The notes under the pieces are model-generated. The model was not told where the DNA came from. It did not search any database and saw nothing but the letters and a program-made list of their open reading frames with translations. The translations under genes were made by a program, and so were the position numbers. A stretch of DNA of 10,625 nucleotides from the NCBI GenBank assembly GCA_002320935.1, contig DCLG01000075.1:7192-17816 (forward strand), written 5' to 3'. Source of the stretch: Pedobacter sp. UBA1654 (GTDB taxonomy: Bacteria; Bacteroidota; Bacteroidia; Sphingobacteriales; Sphingobacteriaceae). Below, one piece after another: positions 1 to 7,937 of the stretch. Positions within the stretch are counted from its first letter, which is position 1; each line of letters starts with the position of its first letter.

Positions 1-298
1 TAATAAACTTAGGTCATATAACTTGCAGGATGCGGGATTCGATACCGTTGAAGCAAACATCAAACTTGGTTTCAAGGGTGACGAGCGCGACTATGGGGTA
101 GGTGCACAGATTCTGCGCGCTCAGGGCGTAACTAAAATGAAATTAATGTCTAATAACCCAACTAAACGTGCAGGATTACTTGGTTATGGATTGGAGATCG
201 TGGAGAATATTCCGATAGAAATCCAGAGTAATGTGCACAATGAGCAATATCTCAGAACCAAAAGAGATAAAATGGGTCATCATATTATGAAAGGTTAA
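1..298 (+). CDS. ribBA: GTP cyclohydrolase II, C-terminal part (RibA or bifunctional RibBA), 5'-truncated by window edge
   Basis: GTP cyclohydrolase II opens the imidazole ring of GTP, the first committed step of riboflavin synthesis, in the cytoplasm. The frame is open from base 2 and already reads [19 protein letters not shown], so the gene starts upstream of the window; the in-frame TTG at 23 is not a start. About 98 residues are visible. They match the end of the RibA fold: the LQDxGxDTVEAN segment, the [13 protein letters not shown] stretch, the [18 protein letters not shown] segment and the closing [14 protein letters not shown] motif. The three zinc-binding cysteines and the catalytic Tyr/Arg lie before the window. 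In Bacteroidota this domain is usually fused behind a DHBP synthase (RibB) domain, hence the symbol ribBA, but the fusion cannot be seen here. The stop codon is 2 bp from the stop of the convergent tamB gene. Confidence 0.93.
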   Translation, partial: NKLRSYNLQDAGFDTVEANIKLGFKGDERDYGVGAQILRAQGVTKMKLMSNNPTKRAGLLGYGLEIVENIPIEIQSNVHNEQYLRTKRDKMGHHIMKG

Positions 299-300
299 GC

Positions 301-3300
301 TTACCTTCTCTTTTGTCTATCTTCAAGAACAGCCTCTTTATTAAGGGGCTGTTCTCGTTTAGGGATCTGCCGTTCGGTGTTGCCCACACTAGTCTGCCCA
401 TTTGCTTGTGTTTGGGTGGCCGTACTATCTTTTGTTGCTCTTTCTCTTTCCTGCGCCGCTTTATTCCTGTCAGCTGCTTCTTTTTCTGCCAGTGCCTGAG
501 CTGCTTGCCTTTGTTGGTTGCGCCTGAACTCGCCGGTTATCTTTTGCAGGAATTCCTTAAATGAATCAAATTGCTGTGTATAAATCAAACCTAAGGAGGT
601 TACATTATTGTTCTGGTTGGTAATGGTAGAGTTGGTGAACAATGTTTGACGACTTGGCGGTTTATTTGCCAATTTACCAACCAGGGATCCGTCTTTTCTT
701 AGCAATGCGAGTACTTCGACCTCTCCACCCACATTATCTTTGGAAAAGCCAATCAGTGCAAGATCGCTGTTGCTTCGCCTGTCTACAATACCGGCATTCA
801 AAACTATCCGCTCGTTAAAGAACTTAAAGGATGCATTCGCTTCACTAAGTGACCTGATGTTGATGTCCACAAAATCGAGGTTGAGCGAAGAAAGTACATT
901 GTTGAACTGATTGAACAGCAATTCTGTAGCCGTACTTGTCACGCCGGAAGTGAGCTGCTCCCCAAGATCCGCACCAGTTCCAGGAGCAAAACTTCGCCTG
1001 ATAATCAAGCTTAATGCCTGCAGGTTCATGTTGTTCATGTCGTTGAAGTAAGCTTGAAATTCTTCCTTAATCCCTGGATTTGAAGGGAAGAAGATGTCTA
1101 ACCGGATATCGGGTTTCAGGAGCAGTCCTGATAAGCCCATTTCTACTTCTGTGAGCAAACGTTCAGTAGGGGGCGAGGTTCGGTTTGCGGCTCTATATAG
1201 ATCTGCAAGACTCGCACGCAGAGAGTAAATCGCTTTTAATTGTATTTGTGCGTTTAACGGATTTCCCGTCCAGCGGATACTTCCACCTTGACGAATTGTA
1301 AACTTCTTGTTTATAACTTCCTGTGCGGTAAAGTCGAAATTTCCAGATTCAATTATGTAGTCGCCCGACATCTCGAAATCGCCGTAGCTGTTGATCTCTA
1401 GGTTAAGATCTGCGTTTCCCCGTCCACCCAGGTTCCCCAATGTGGTAAATATATTGGCCGTTGTATTGGGATCAATGGACAGCTTAAAGCTCATGGTTAG
1501 TCCTTCAAATGTGGTCGCCTTCTTAACCACCTTAGCGGTATCTTTTGGCACAAAGGTGATAAAGTCTTTGCTGGATACCGTTTCAGAACTATTTAGCGGT
1601 AAATTAAATACCGTTCCTTTTTCTGCTTTGGCGTCTATACCGATAAACATCTGATTCGTCGGACCTTTGAACCGGAAGTTCCCGGAAGCGAAAGCTTGTC
1701 CGAAGTACAAAGGGTTATCCCTGGAAGTGGTGTTCAAAGCCATGAAGTTCTGTGCATCGATGTCTATATTGAGCACAGGATTACTGATGTTGTTGAGATC
1801 CACCGATCCATTTGCAGTAGCGATGTTACCGTTCATGTCTTTCAACCGCAGGTCGTCTACTCGTACCACGCTGTTTTCCACCTCAATGGTTTGCGAAATG
1901 GTATATGCCGTTCTAAGGTAATTTACTGTTAGCTGACCTTGATCGAGCGCTATACTCCCGTTGATCTCGGGCTTATCCAGTGCACCTTTTATCTTAATGT
2001 CTGAAGAGATGTCTCCCCGCAGATCTGAGACCAGCGTTTTTACAAACGGCTCCAGCACAGCAAGCTTGCTTTTGTTCATGACGACGTCCAGGTCTATCAC
2101 CTTTTCTGCAAGATCCAATGCACCATCAAGCCTGAAGGTTTCCGTGTCGTTCGTAAGTATCCGGGTATAGATATCCGCAACCTTTTTCGCACCATCGAAA
2201 GAGGAGGTGTCTATTAGGCTGCCAATAAATGTATCATTAAACATCAGAGAGTCTATTGTTAAACTGTCACTGATCTTCGGGGAAGCCATCAAACTCGAGA
2301 GTTGGGTTTCCCCATTCACTTTTCCGTATAGCTTAATGCCCAGCGTTTTCACAAATGGGTTGAGCGTTTCCAGACTGAAGTTCTTAAAACCCACCCTCAG
2401 CAAATCTGCAGGGTCCTTAGACAGTTCTCCATTTATGCTTAGCAATTGGGGACCGTTAGTAAAATCAAAATTCCTGATCTCTGTCTTTCCGTTTGCAAAG
2501 TTTATTCGCACCTTTTCTTCGATCTTCCAATCCTCACTATTTATTTTCACCAGAGAGGGAAGTATACTGACCCTCGCCGTCGTATCTCCAGCAAATTCAA
2601 CCAGTCCGTTTAGATCGAGCTGATTAACATCATCAGAATTAGAAAGTTTAATGTTTAAAGAAAGACTGTCATTTCGCAGTACATTGGATATGTTGACGTT
2701 CTTGATGTACAAACTGTCGTTTAGATCCACCCGGTCAGAGGTAATAATGGCCTGCAACTGGTTTGTAGTAGTATTCTCATCGAGGATGAGGTTGTTCACT
2801 GTTATACCCTGGTATTTGATTTTCCGCACAAAACCATTTAGCGTGGCTATGTTAGCCTTAGAGTTGAAGTTCCCGACAAGAACTGCCTGATCTTCAATTT
2901 CCAGGCCTGGCGCTACCAATTCAGCAATAGGCTCAAACCGTTTTACCAGGAGATTGAACTCAAATATCTGGTCGTTATATGTTGTAGAGGACGTTTTTAG
3001 CGATGGAATGTAAGTCTTTGCAAGTGCCTGATAGTATGCCGGAATAGAGTTCAAATCATACTGACCTTTTATACTGGCATCAAAAATATCGGATCGGATG
3101 GAAAGCGTGCGATCTGTACCGATGCCTGCGGCATTAAGCTCCAGGGAGTCAATGTTGTAAACACCCTTGGGGTTGGTCAGTTTGATGTGTGATATCACCA
3201 AGTTCCCTTGAATGTTGTTTAGGTTATTGCCACTGAAATTGGTGGCAAATACGGCATCAACCTTCAAGGAGTCATTTATAAGCTTAATGGATTTTAATTT

Positions 3301-4836
3301 GGCTTCTTTTAAGGTTGCATTAAAATTGAAGACCGGCAGTTTAGGGTTTAAGTCCACGGTACCATCAAAAACAAGGTTAATGTTTTTGTCGTTCAGCTTC
3401 AGACTGCCGTTGAAGAGTTTTTTATCGAAGGTGCCATTGACAACTGCATTTCTGAATCTGTACTGATTAAAATCTATATAGTCGATCTTACCGTTAATCT
3501 TCTCTTTTAAACTTTGAAGTTCCGTGCCCACACCTTCAATGTTCACGCTTGCCGTGACCCTGCCTAAGGATTTCTCGTCCAACAATGCCCCGAGGTTAAA
3601 GTCATAACTCTTCACGTTACCAGAATAGGATGGAATGCCCTGTTTGCTGATCTTCATGTTGACGTCTGAAACAACTCTGCCGAGTTTAGTTTTAAACTCT
3701 CCGAAAGCAATGAAGTCATTCTGAAATCCGGTGAAGCGACCATTGAAGTTCACATTGCCAAATTTGGAAACGATGGCAGGAATGACTTTGACAGACTTAC
3801 CAGTTGTATTTCTAAAAAGTTCATCAAGGTCTTTCTTATTCGTACCCAGCATATCAATCTTCAGATCCATATAGGTGTCGCTGAGATTCGGAAGTCCCTT
3901 CACCACAAAGTCACCCTTAATGTATGTCGCTTTACCCGCTTTAACAGAAAGTGCTTTTGCACTAAGGCTCTTTACAAGGCCCTCAATTTGTCCGTCAATG
4001 TCAAGGCTCAGACTCATATCCTTTAGTTGCGGAGCGAAAAAGGCAACGTCTTTAGATGAAAGGTGACTGTCTTTGAAGTTTGCCTTCATTCTTACCTTAT
4101 TGAAGTAGTCGCTAAAATCGGCGAAGCGCTTAAACTTCATCCGGAAATAATCCTTTAGCCTGCTTTGGTTGGTTACAAGCAAAAGCTTTTCTAGTTCAAT
4201 CTGGTTGGTGTCGATTGTTGTAAATGCAGACAGGTTTTTTAGGTAAAAACCGCTTTTTTCCTTAAAGGTCAGGTTTTTTATGTTTGCCTGCATCAGGTGA
4301 TCGGTGGTATTCAACTGCTCGAAGATGCCATTCAGGTCAGACAAGTGAACATCATCGAAATTCACCCCTGTTACCTTAGCTAATGACTTTTGATTATGAT
4401 ATTTAAAATCGACGTCGTTGAGGATGATTCTTCCAAAGGTGATCTTATAAGGTGCTTTCTTCTTTTTCACCGGTACAGTTGGTTCCGCTCCGGAGTCGAA
4501 GTAGTCAATAATGAAGTCGAAGTTTGTTTTACCGCTTTTGTACTGCTTCAGGTATATGGTACCTTCGTTAAGTTGCACTGTATTCACGTCAATAATGCGC
4601 TTTTTGAAGGAGAATTGGTTCATGTCGACCATGAACTTAGGCATATTCAGCAAGGTATCTTTTTCCTGATCAAGAACGATGAAGTTCTCCAGTACCACAG
4701 ATTTAAATGGTTTTAAATACAATCCACTAAGGGAGATGCTGGTATTCAGCTCCTTAGATAAGTATGACGCTGCTCTTTTTGCGACATACGTCTGAACTGG
4801 TTTAAACTGCAGGGCGAAGATTAGTACAGCAACCAA
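301..4836 (-). CDS. tamB: TamB-like translocation/assembly module protein (DUF490, AsmA-like)
   Basis: This is a giant envelope protein, anchored in the inner membrane and spanning the periplasm. TamB-family proteins work with an Omp85 partner (TamA) in outer-membrane protein assembly and are implicated in phospholipid transport; no partner gene lies in the window. From the TTG at 4836 it has 1511 residues. The N-terminus is hydrophobic, followed by PVQTYVAKRAASYLSKELN and an AsmA-like start. A very long beta-repeat region rich in Asn, Asp, Leu and Ser follows. The conserved C-terminal TamB domain lies around residues 1100-1420, with the segment FTIRQGGSIRWTGNPLNAQ near 1180-1200. The last 80 or so residues form a charged Gln/Ala/Glu/Lys-rich, probably coiled-coil and then disordered tail. 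The start is doubtful: the same frame stays open upstream to 4917 and encodes the rest of a transmembrane helix (YKNIKKLLKIILWLIASVLL), but has no ATG, GTG or TTG there. The family call is secure; the 5' boundary is not. Confidence 0.9.
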   Translation of the reverse strand: MVAVLIFALQFKPVQTYVAKRAASYLSKELNTSISLSGLYLKPFKSVVLENFIVLDQEKDTLLNMPKFMVDMNQFSFKKRIIDVNTVQLNEGTIYLKQYKSGKTNFDFIIDYFDSGAEPTVPVKKKKAPYKITFGRIILNDVDFKYHNQKSLAKVTGVNFDDVHLSDLNGIFEQLNTTDHLMQANIKNLTFKEKSGFYLKNLSAFTTIDTNQIELEKLLLVTNQSRLKDYFRMKFKRFADFSDYFNKVRMKANFKDSHLSSKDVAFFAPQLKDMSLSLDIDGQIEGLVKSLSAKALSVKAGKATYIKGDFVVKGLPNLSDTYMDLKIDMLGTNKKDLDELFRNTTGKSVKVIPAIVSKFGNVNFNGRFTGFQNDFIAFGEFKTKLGRVVSDVNMKISKQGIPSYSGNVKSYDFNLGALLDEKSLGRVTASVNIEGVGTELQSLKEKINGKIDYIDFNQYRFRNAVVNGTFDKKLFNGSLKLNDKNINLVFDGTVDLNPKLPVFNFNATLKEAKLKSIKLINDSLKVDAVFATNFSGNNLNNIQGNLVISHIKLTNPKGVYNIDSLELNAAGIGTDRTLSIRSDIFDASIKGQYDLNSIPAYYQALAKTYIPSLKTSSTTYNDQIFEFNLLVKRFEPIAELVAPGLEIEDQAVLVGNFNSKANIATLNGFVRKIKYQGITVNNLILDENTTTNQLQAIITSDRVDLNDSLYIKNVNISNVLRNDSLSLNIKLSNSDDVNQLDLNGLVEFAGDTTARVSILPSLVKINSEDWKIEEKVRINFANGKTEIRNFDFTNGPQLLSINGELSKDPADLLRVGFKNFSLETLNPFVKTLGIKLYGKVNGETQLSSLMASPKISDSLTIDSLMFNDTFIGSLIDTSSFDGAKKVADIYTRILTNDTETFRLDGALDLAEKVIDLDVVMNKSKLAVLEPFVKTLVSDLRGDISSDIKIKGALDKPEINGSIALDQGQLTVNYLRTAYTISQTIEVENSVVRVDDLRLKDMNGNIATANGSVDLNNISNPVLNIDIDAQNFMALNTTSRDNPLYFGQAFASGNFRFKGPTNQMFIGIDAKAEKGTVFNLPLNSSETVSSKDFITFVPKDTAKVVKKATTFEGLTMSFKLSIDPNTTANIFTTLGNLGGRGNADLNLEINSYGDFEMSGDYIIESGNFDFTAQEVINKKFTIRQGGSIRWTGNPLNAQIQLKAIYSLRASLADLYRAANRTSPPTERLLTEVEMGLSGLLLKPDIRLDIFFPSNPGIKEEFQAYFNDMNNMNLQALSLIIRRSFAPGTGADLGEQLTSGVTSTATELLFNQFNNVLSSLNLDFVDINIRSLSEANASFKFFNERIVLNAGIVDRRSNSDLALIGFSKDNVGGEVEVLALLRKDGSLVGKLANKPPSRQTLFTNSTITNQNNNVTSLGLIYTQQFDSFKEFLQKITGEFRRNQQRQAAQALAEKEAADRNKAAQERERATKDSTATQTQANGQTSVGNTERQIPKREQPLNKEAVLEDRQKRR
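327..354. terminator. Hairpin in the tamB 3' coding end, possible ribBA terminator
   Basis: Arms GAACAGCCTCTT and AAGGGGCTGTTC pair over 12 positions (one G-T wobble) around the loop TATT. It starts 28 bp after the ribBA stop codon, inside the last codons of convergent tamB. There is only a weak T-rich stretch after it on the + strand, so it is at best a poor intrinsic terminator. It could also protect the 3' end of the ribBA transcript. Confidence 0.4.
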
Positions 4837-4886
4837 CAGTAAAACCGATGCAATCAGCCAAAGAATTATTTTTAATAGTTTTTTGA

Positions 4887-4894
4887 TATTTTTG
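4887..4894 (+). promoter_or_regulatory. Predicted tsaD promoter, -7 box TATTTTTG
   Basis: The box matches the Bacteroidota primary-sigma consensus TAnnTTTG exactly and lies 19 bp before the GTG of tsaD, predicting a leader of roughly 14 nt. No good TTG is seen at the -33 position, where the DNA is simply T-rich. The box lies inside the upstream extension of the tamB reading frame. Confidence 0.5.
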
Positions 4895-4913
4895 TAGCTT
4901 AATAAATAAAATC

Positions 4914-5915
4914 GTGTCTATAATTCTTGCTATCGAGTCTTCGTGTGATGAAACATCCGTTGCTGTCTGTAACAACGGTAAAATTACGTCCAATGTTATA
5001 GCAAACCAAACAATTCACCAAAATTATGGGGGTGTAATCCCCGAGCTTGCATCGCGTGTTCACCAGCAAAATATTGTGCCGGTGATCCATCAGGCACTAG
5101 CTGATGCCAAGGTAGATAAAAGGGAGATCAATGCGGTTTCTTTTACGCAAGGTCCTGGTTTATTGGGTGCTTTATTGGTAGGTGTTTCTTTTGCAAAATC
5201 TTTCGCACTGGCACTTAATGTGCCTTTAATTTCTGTTAACCATATGCAGGCGCATATTCTTGCGCATTTCATAGACGATCCCAAACCGTCATTTCCGTTT
5301 CTCTGCCTTACTGTTTCCGGGGGACATACACAGATCGTGTTGGTGAGAGATTATTTCGATATGGAGATCGTAGGTGAAACGCTTGACGATGCAGCAGGAG
5401 AGGCCTTTGATAAAACTGCTAAAATATTGAATCTTCCGTATCCTGGTGGTCCGCTGATTGACAAACATGCGAAGCTTGGTAACCCTTTAGCTTACAAGTT
5501 TCCGGTACCGCAGATTAAGGATCTTAATTATAGCTTCAGTGGCTTCAAGACGGCAATTCTGTACTTTATCCGTGATCATGTAAAAGAAAATCCCAACTTC
5601 ATTCCAGAGCATCTGGATGACATCTGTGCTTCTGTACAGCATAGCATCGTACAGATCTTACTAGCAAAGTTAAAGAAAGCAGCAGTTCAGTATGGTATCA
5701 AAGAGATCGCCATTGCCGGAGGGGTTTCCGCAAATTCCGGACTGCGTGCAGCCTTGCAGCAGATGGAGTCAGAACTGGGTTGGAAAACCTATATTCCACA
5801 ATTCCAGTATTGTACCGACAATGCAGCTATGATCGCAATGGCGGCCCATTACAAGTACCTTAAGCAGGATTTTGTAGGACAGGATGTTGCTCCATTATCC
5901 AGAATGCCATTCTAA
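4914..5915 (+). CDS. tsaD: tRNA N6-adenosine threonylcarbamoyltransferase TsaD
   Basis: TsaD (also YgjD/Kae1/Gcp) transfers the threonylcarbamoyl group made by TsaC to A37 of tRNAs that read ANN codons, working with TsaB and TsaE in the cytoplasm. The protein has 333 residues, the normal family length. Visible motifs, in order, are ESSCDETSVAV (8-18), QGPGLLGALLVG (79-90), NHMQAH with metal ligands H110 and H114, SGGHTQIV (135-142), the GETLDDAAGEAFDKTAK nucleotide-site segment (154-170), YPGGPLID (176-183), FSGFKTA (208-214), AGGVSANSGLR (268-278) and CTDNAAMIA with metal-ligand D302. The start is a GTG; it gives the family-typical N-terminus MSIILAIESSCDET and no ATG lies nearby. The gene is divergent from tamB and convergent with recA. 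It is complete with no missing key residue. Confidence 0.98.
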   Translation: MSIILAIESSCDETSVAVCNNGKITSNVIANQTIHQNYGGVIPELASRVHQQNIVPVIHQALADAKVDKREINAVSFTQGPGLLGALLVGVSFAKSFALALNVPLISVNHMQAHILAHFIDDPKPSFPFLCLTVSGGHTQIVLVRDYFDMEIVGETLDDAAGEAFDKTAKILNLPYPGGPLIDKHAKLGNPLAYKFPVPQIKDLNYSFSGFKTAILYFIRDHVKENPNFIPEHLDDICASVQHSIVQILLAKLKKAAVQYGIKEIAIAGGVSANSGLRAALQQMESELGWKTYIPQFQYCTDNAAMIAMAAHYKYLKQDFVGQDVAPLSRMPF

Positions 5916-5923
5916 AAGATAGT

Positions 5924-5968
5924 ACAATAAAAACGGCCTGTGTGATATACACAGGCCGTTTTTATTGT
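5924..5968. terminator. Bidirectional intrinsic terminator between tsaD and recA
   Basis: Two perfectly complementary 20-base arms (ACAATAAAAACGGCCTGTGT and its reverse complement) flank the 5-base loop GATAT. The GC-rich core CGGCCTGTGT has A-runs on the left and T-runs on the right, so both strands show a stem followed by a U-tract. It begins 8 bp after the tsaD stop and ends 27 bp beyond the recA stop, serving both convergent genes. Confidence 0.95.
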
Positions 5969-5995
5969 AAAAGTGGTCAATTAAACCGTTGTAAA

Positions 5996-7009
5996 CTATT
6001 CTTTCTCTTCCAGCTTTTCACCAGTAACTTCTGCTCTGATCTTTGCTTCGATTTCATCAGATAATTCCGGATTGTCTAAAAGCAACTGCTTAACCGCATC
6101 ACGTCCTTGTCCCAGTTTCGTATCTCCATAAGAGAACCAAGAACCAGCTTTCTTGATGATGTTGAAGTCTACACCAAGATCAATGATCTCGCCAACCTTA
6201 GAAATACCCTGGTTGAACATAATGTCAAACTCTGCAATACGGAAAGGCGGAGCAACTTTGTTTTTCACGATCTTCACTTTGATCCTGTTACCAGAAACCT
6301 CATCAGAATCTTTAATCTGAGAAGTTCTGCGTATATCTAAACGTACGGATGCATAAAATTTTAAGGCATTACCACCAGTAGTAGTTTCCGGGTTACCGAA
6401 CATCACACCAATCTTTTCACGCAATTGGTTGATGAAGATACAGCAACATCCTGTTTTGGCGATTGTACCAGTTAGCTTACGCAAAGCCTGGGACATCAAG
6501 CGAGCCTGTAATCCCATCTTCGAGTCACCCATTTCACCTTCAATCTCTGCCTTAGGTACCAATGCAGCAACCGAGTCAATAACAATCACGTCAATCGCAC
6601 CTGAACGGATCAGGTTATCAGCAATCTCCAGCGCCTGTTCACCATTATCTGGTTGTGATATCAATAGGTTCTCTACGTCAACGCCAAGTTTTTTTGCATA
6701 AAATTTATCAAACGCATGCTCTGCATCAATAAATGCCGCTACACCGCCCTTTTTCTGCGCTTCCGCAATGATGTGTGTAGCTAAAGTGGTTTTACCTGAA
6801 GATTCCGGGCCATAGATCTCTATAACACGACCTTTAGGAACACCACCAATGCCTAAAGCAATGTCAAGGCTAATAGAACCCGTAGAGATAGACTCGATAG
6901 ATTCAATAGCGGCATCGCCAAGTTTCATTACAGTACCCTTCCCGTAAGATTTCTCCAACTTATCCAGGGTCAGTTGTAATGCTTTTAATTTTTCTGCGTT
7001 TGGGTTCAT
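5996..7009 (-). CDS. recA: RecA recombinase
   Basis: RecA polymerises on single-stranded DNA, drives ATP-dependent homologous pairing and strand exchange and, where LexA exists, promotes its self-cleavage. From the ATG at 7009 the protein has 337 residues. It shows the N-terminal polymerisation helix ([20 protein letters not shown]), Walker [10 protein letters not shown] (67-75), the DAEHAFD segment, Walker B VIVID (141-145), the L1 region around 155-165, and the L2 loop beginning [20 protein letters not shown] (193-212). The C-terminus is acidic (EKLEEKE), as usual. A TTG 51 bp further upstream would add a non-conserved AT-rich extension ([16 protein letters not shown]) and is rejected. recA lies downstream of nth in the same direction with a 131-bp gap holding its own promoter, and converges on tsaD across a shared terminator. 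Confidence 0.98.
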   Translation of the reverse strand: MNPNAEKLKALQLTLDKLEKSYGKGTVMKLGDAAIESIESISTGSISLDIALGIGGVPKGRVIEIYGPESSGKTTLATHIIAEAQKKGGVAAFIDAEHAFDKFYAKKLGVDVENLLISQPDNGEQALEIADNLIRSGAIDVIVIDSVAALVPKAEIEGEMGDSKMGLQARLMSQALRKLTGTIAKTGCCCIFINQLREKIGVMFGNPETTTGGNALKFYASVRLDIRRTSQIKDSDEVSGNRIKVKIVKNKVAPPFRIAEFDIMFNQGISKVGEIIDLGVDFNIIKKAGSWFSYGDTKLGQGRDAVKQLLLDNPELSDEIEAKIRAEVTGEKLEEKE

Positions 7010-7043
7010 ATTGTTAAATTCTTTGAGTAAATATAGAATATTT

Positions 7044-7061
7044 ATTGTTTTAAAAAACAAT
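7044..7061. repeat. Inverted repeat in the recA leader (ATTGTTTT-aa-AAAACAAT)
   Basis: Perfect 8-bp arms surround a 2-bp centre, 34 bp before the recA ATG. With the predicted promoter at 7092-7099 it falls in the transcribed leader. It could be an operator or a chance AT-rich palindrome; the 2-base loop is too small for a stable full RNA hairpin. Confidence 0.3.
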
Positions 7062-7083
7062 TATTCAATGTGTCTGTGCTAAT

Positions 7084-7099
7084 TACTTTAGCAAAAGTA
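7084..7099. promoter_or_regulatory. recA promoter -7 box TACTTTTG (minus strand, 7092-7099) inside an inverted repeat
   Basis: On the minus strand TACTTTTG is an exact TAnnTTTG box, predicting transcription from about 7086 and a recA leader near 77 nt. The box sits inside TACTTT-N4-AAAGTA, an inverted repeat with perfect 6-bp arms covering the -7 box and likely start site, a position where a repressor would block initiation. The -33 region is T-rich without a clean TTG at standard spacing. The promoter call is fairly good; operator function is inference. Confidence 0.5.
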
Positions 7100-7140
7100 C
7101 GATTTATTTTATCAATAAAAAACCTTTGATACTTAAATAA

Positions 7141-7815
7141 TTATATTTTTTCCGCACTTAAACTAATGTTTTTAGTTGGCTTGGTAATCCGCTCATAATA
7201 CCTGCACATGTGTGTAATCTCGCATATGCTGCATTTTGGCGATCTCGCCAGGCAAACGTATCTGCCATGCAGGATCAACCAGTGGTGCGCAATGTAAATC
7301 AGCTCTTCCGGCAGATTCTTCACAAGATCTTTCTCCACCGCAAGCACAGTTTTCCCATTGGTGAGCCCAATGCGGCGCGATACCCGGAATACATGCGTGT
7401 CGACCGCCATCGCTGGGGCATTATACACTACAGAAGCAATTACGTTAGCAGTTTTGCGGCCAACACCGGGAAGCTTTTGCAACTCTTTAACATCAGATGG
7501 TACCTGATTGTTGAAATCGTTGACCAACATTTTTGCCATACCCACCAGGTGTTTTGCTTTATTGTTTGGATAGCTAACACTTCTGATGTAGTCGAACACG
7601 ATATCAGGCGTAACATCTGCCAAAGCCCTGGCGTCTGGAAATCTTTGAAAAAGGGCAGGTGTAACCTGGTTGATGCGCTTGTCTGTACATTGAGCAGATA
7701 AGATCACCGCCACAAGCAGCTGATACGGATTGTTATAATGAAGTTCAGTTTCGGCATCAGGTTGTTTAGCTGCAAAATGCGTCACAAACTGCTGATACCT
7801 TTCTTTCTTTAGCAT
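7141..7815 (-). CDS. nth: Endonuclease III, [4Fe-4S] DNA glycosylase/AP lyase
   Basis: Nth removes oxidised pyrimidines from DNA and cuts the abasic site by beta-elimination, in base excision repair. From the ATG at 7815 it has 224 residues and aligns end to end, without an N-terminal gap, with what I recall of E. coli Nth. It shows LSAQCTD (39-45), the helix-hairpin-helix LPGVGRKTANV (115-125) with catalytic lysine K121, catalytic aspartate D139 in VDTH, the HHWLILHGRYVC segment, and the iron-sulphur ligands C188-x6-C195-x2-C198-x5-C204. A TTG 72 bp upstream would add 24 residues with no family counterpart and is rejected. The gene lies between the terminator of the small-protein gene and recA, in the same direction. 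No convincing terminator lies before recA, so some read-through into recA is possible. Confidence 0.97.
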   Translation of the reverse strand: MLKKERYQQFVTHFAAKQPDAETELHYNNPYQLLVAVILSAQCTDKRINQVTPALFQRFPDARALADVTPDIVFDYIRSVSYPNNKAKHLVGMAKMLVNDFNNQVPSDVKELQKLPGVGRKTANVIASVVYNAPAMAVDTHVFRVSRRIGLTNGKTVLAVEKDLVKNLPEELIYIAHHWLILHGRYVCLARSPKCSICEITHMCRYYERITKPTKNISLSAEKI

Positions 7816-7818
7816 ACA

Positions 7819-7826
7819 CAAATATA
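7819..7826 (-). promoter_or_regulatory. Possible nth promoter, -7 box TATATTTG
   Basis: On the minus strand the box matches TAnnTTTG exactly and ends only 3 bp before the nth ATG, so the transcript would be leaderless or nearly so. An alternative, TAAATTTC (7 of 8) about 35 bp upstream with a TTTG 17 bp before it, would give a normal leader. Either could be the real one. Confidence 0.35.
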
Positions 7827-7904
7827 AACCACAAAAGCGATCTGAAAATGCGCCAAACTGAAATTTACCCCTTTCAAACAAATACAAAGCAGCAGCAGGA
7901 ACAT

Positions 7905-7930
7905 AAAAAAAGCTGCCTTTCGGGGCAGCT
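7905..7930 (-). terminator. Intrinsic terminator after the small ORF (minus strand)
   Basis: On the minus strand AGCTGCC and GGCAGCT form a perfect 7-bp stem with a small CCGAAA-type loop, followed by a run of Ts. It starts 7 bp after the small-gene stop at 7938 and lies about 90 bp before nth, so it closes the sigma-factor/small-protein unit and insulates nth. Confidence 0.88.
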
Positions 7931-7937
7931 CAGTTCT

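Noticed and set aside
2207..2623. 138-codon plus-strand frame inside tamB
   Set aside because: Shadow of tamB codons: low-complexity Ser/Phe/Leu composition typical of antisense reading, and one of many such frames along the gene.
4802..4993. 63-codon minus-strand frame overlapping the tamB start and tsaD
   Set aside because: Considered as a frameshifted tamB start; its TTG lies inside tsaD and the predicted peptide has no membrane-helix pattern, whereas the tamB frame itself is continuous through the helix.
7010..7060. N-terminal extension of RecA from a TTG
   Set aside because: It adds residues with no RecA counterpart; the ATG at 7009 gives the family N-terminus and the extension lies in the leader.
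7210..7701. 163-codon open frame on the plus strand opposite nth
   Set aside because: It lies wholly inside nth, whose catalytic residues and iron-sulphur cysteines are intact; the plus-strand product resembles nothing and lacks its own promoter or ribosome-binding site.
7816..7887. 24-residue extension of Nth from a TTG
   Set aside because: The ATG at 7815 gives a protein the same length as E. coli Nth at the N-terminus, and the extension contains the likely promoter.
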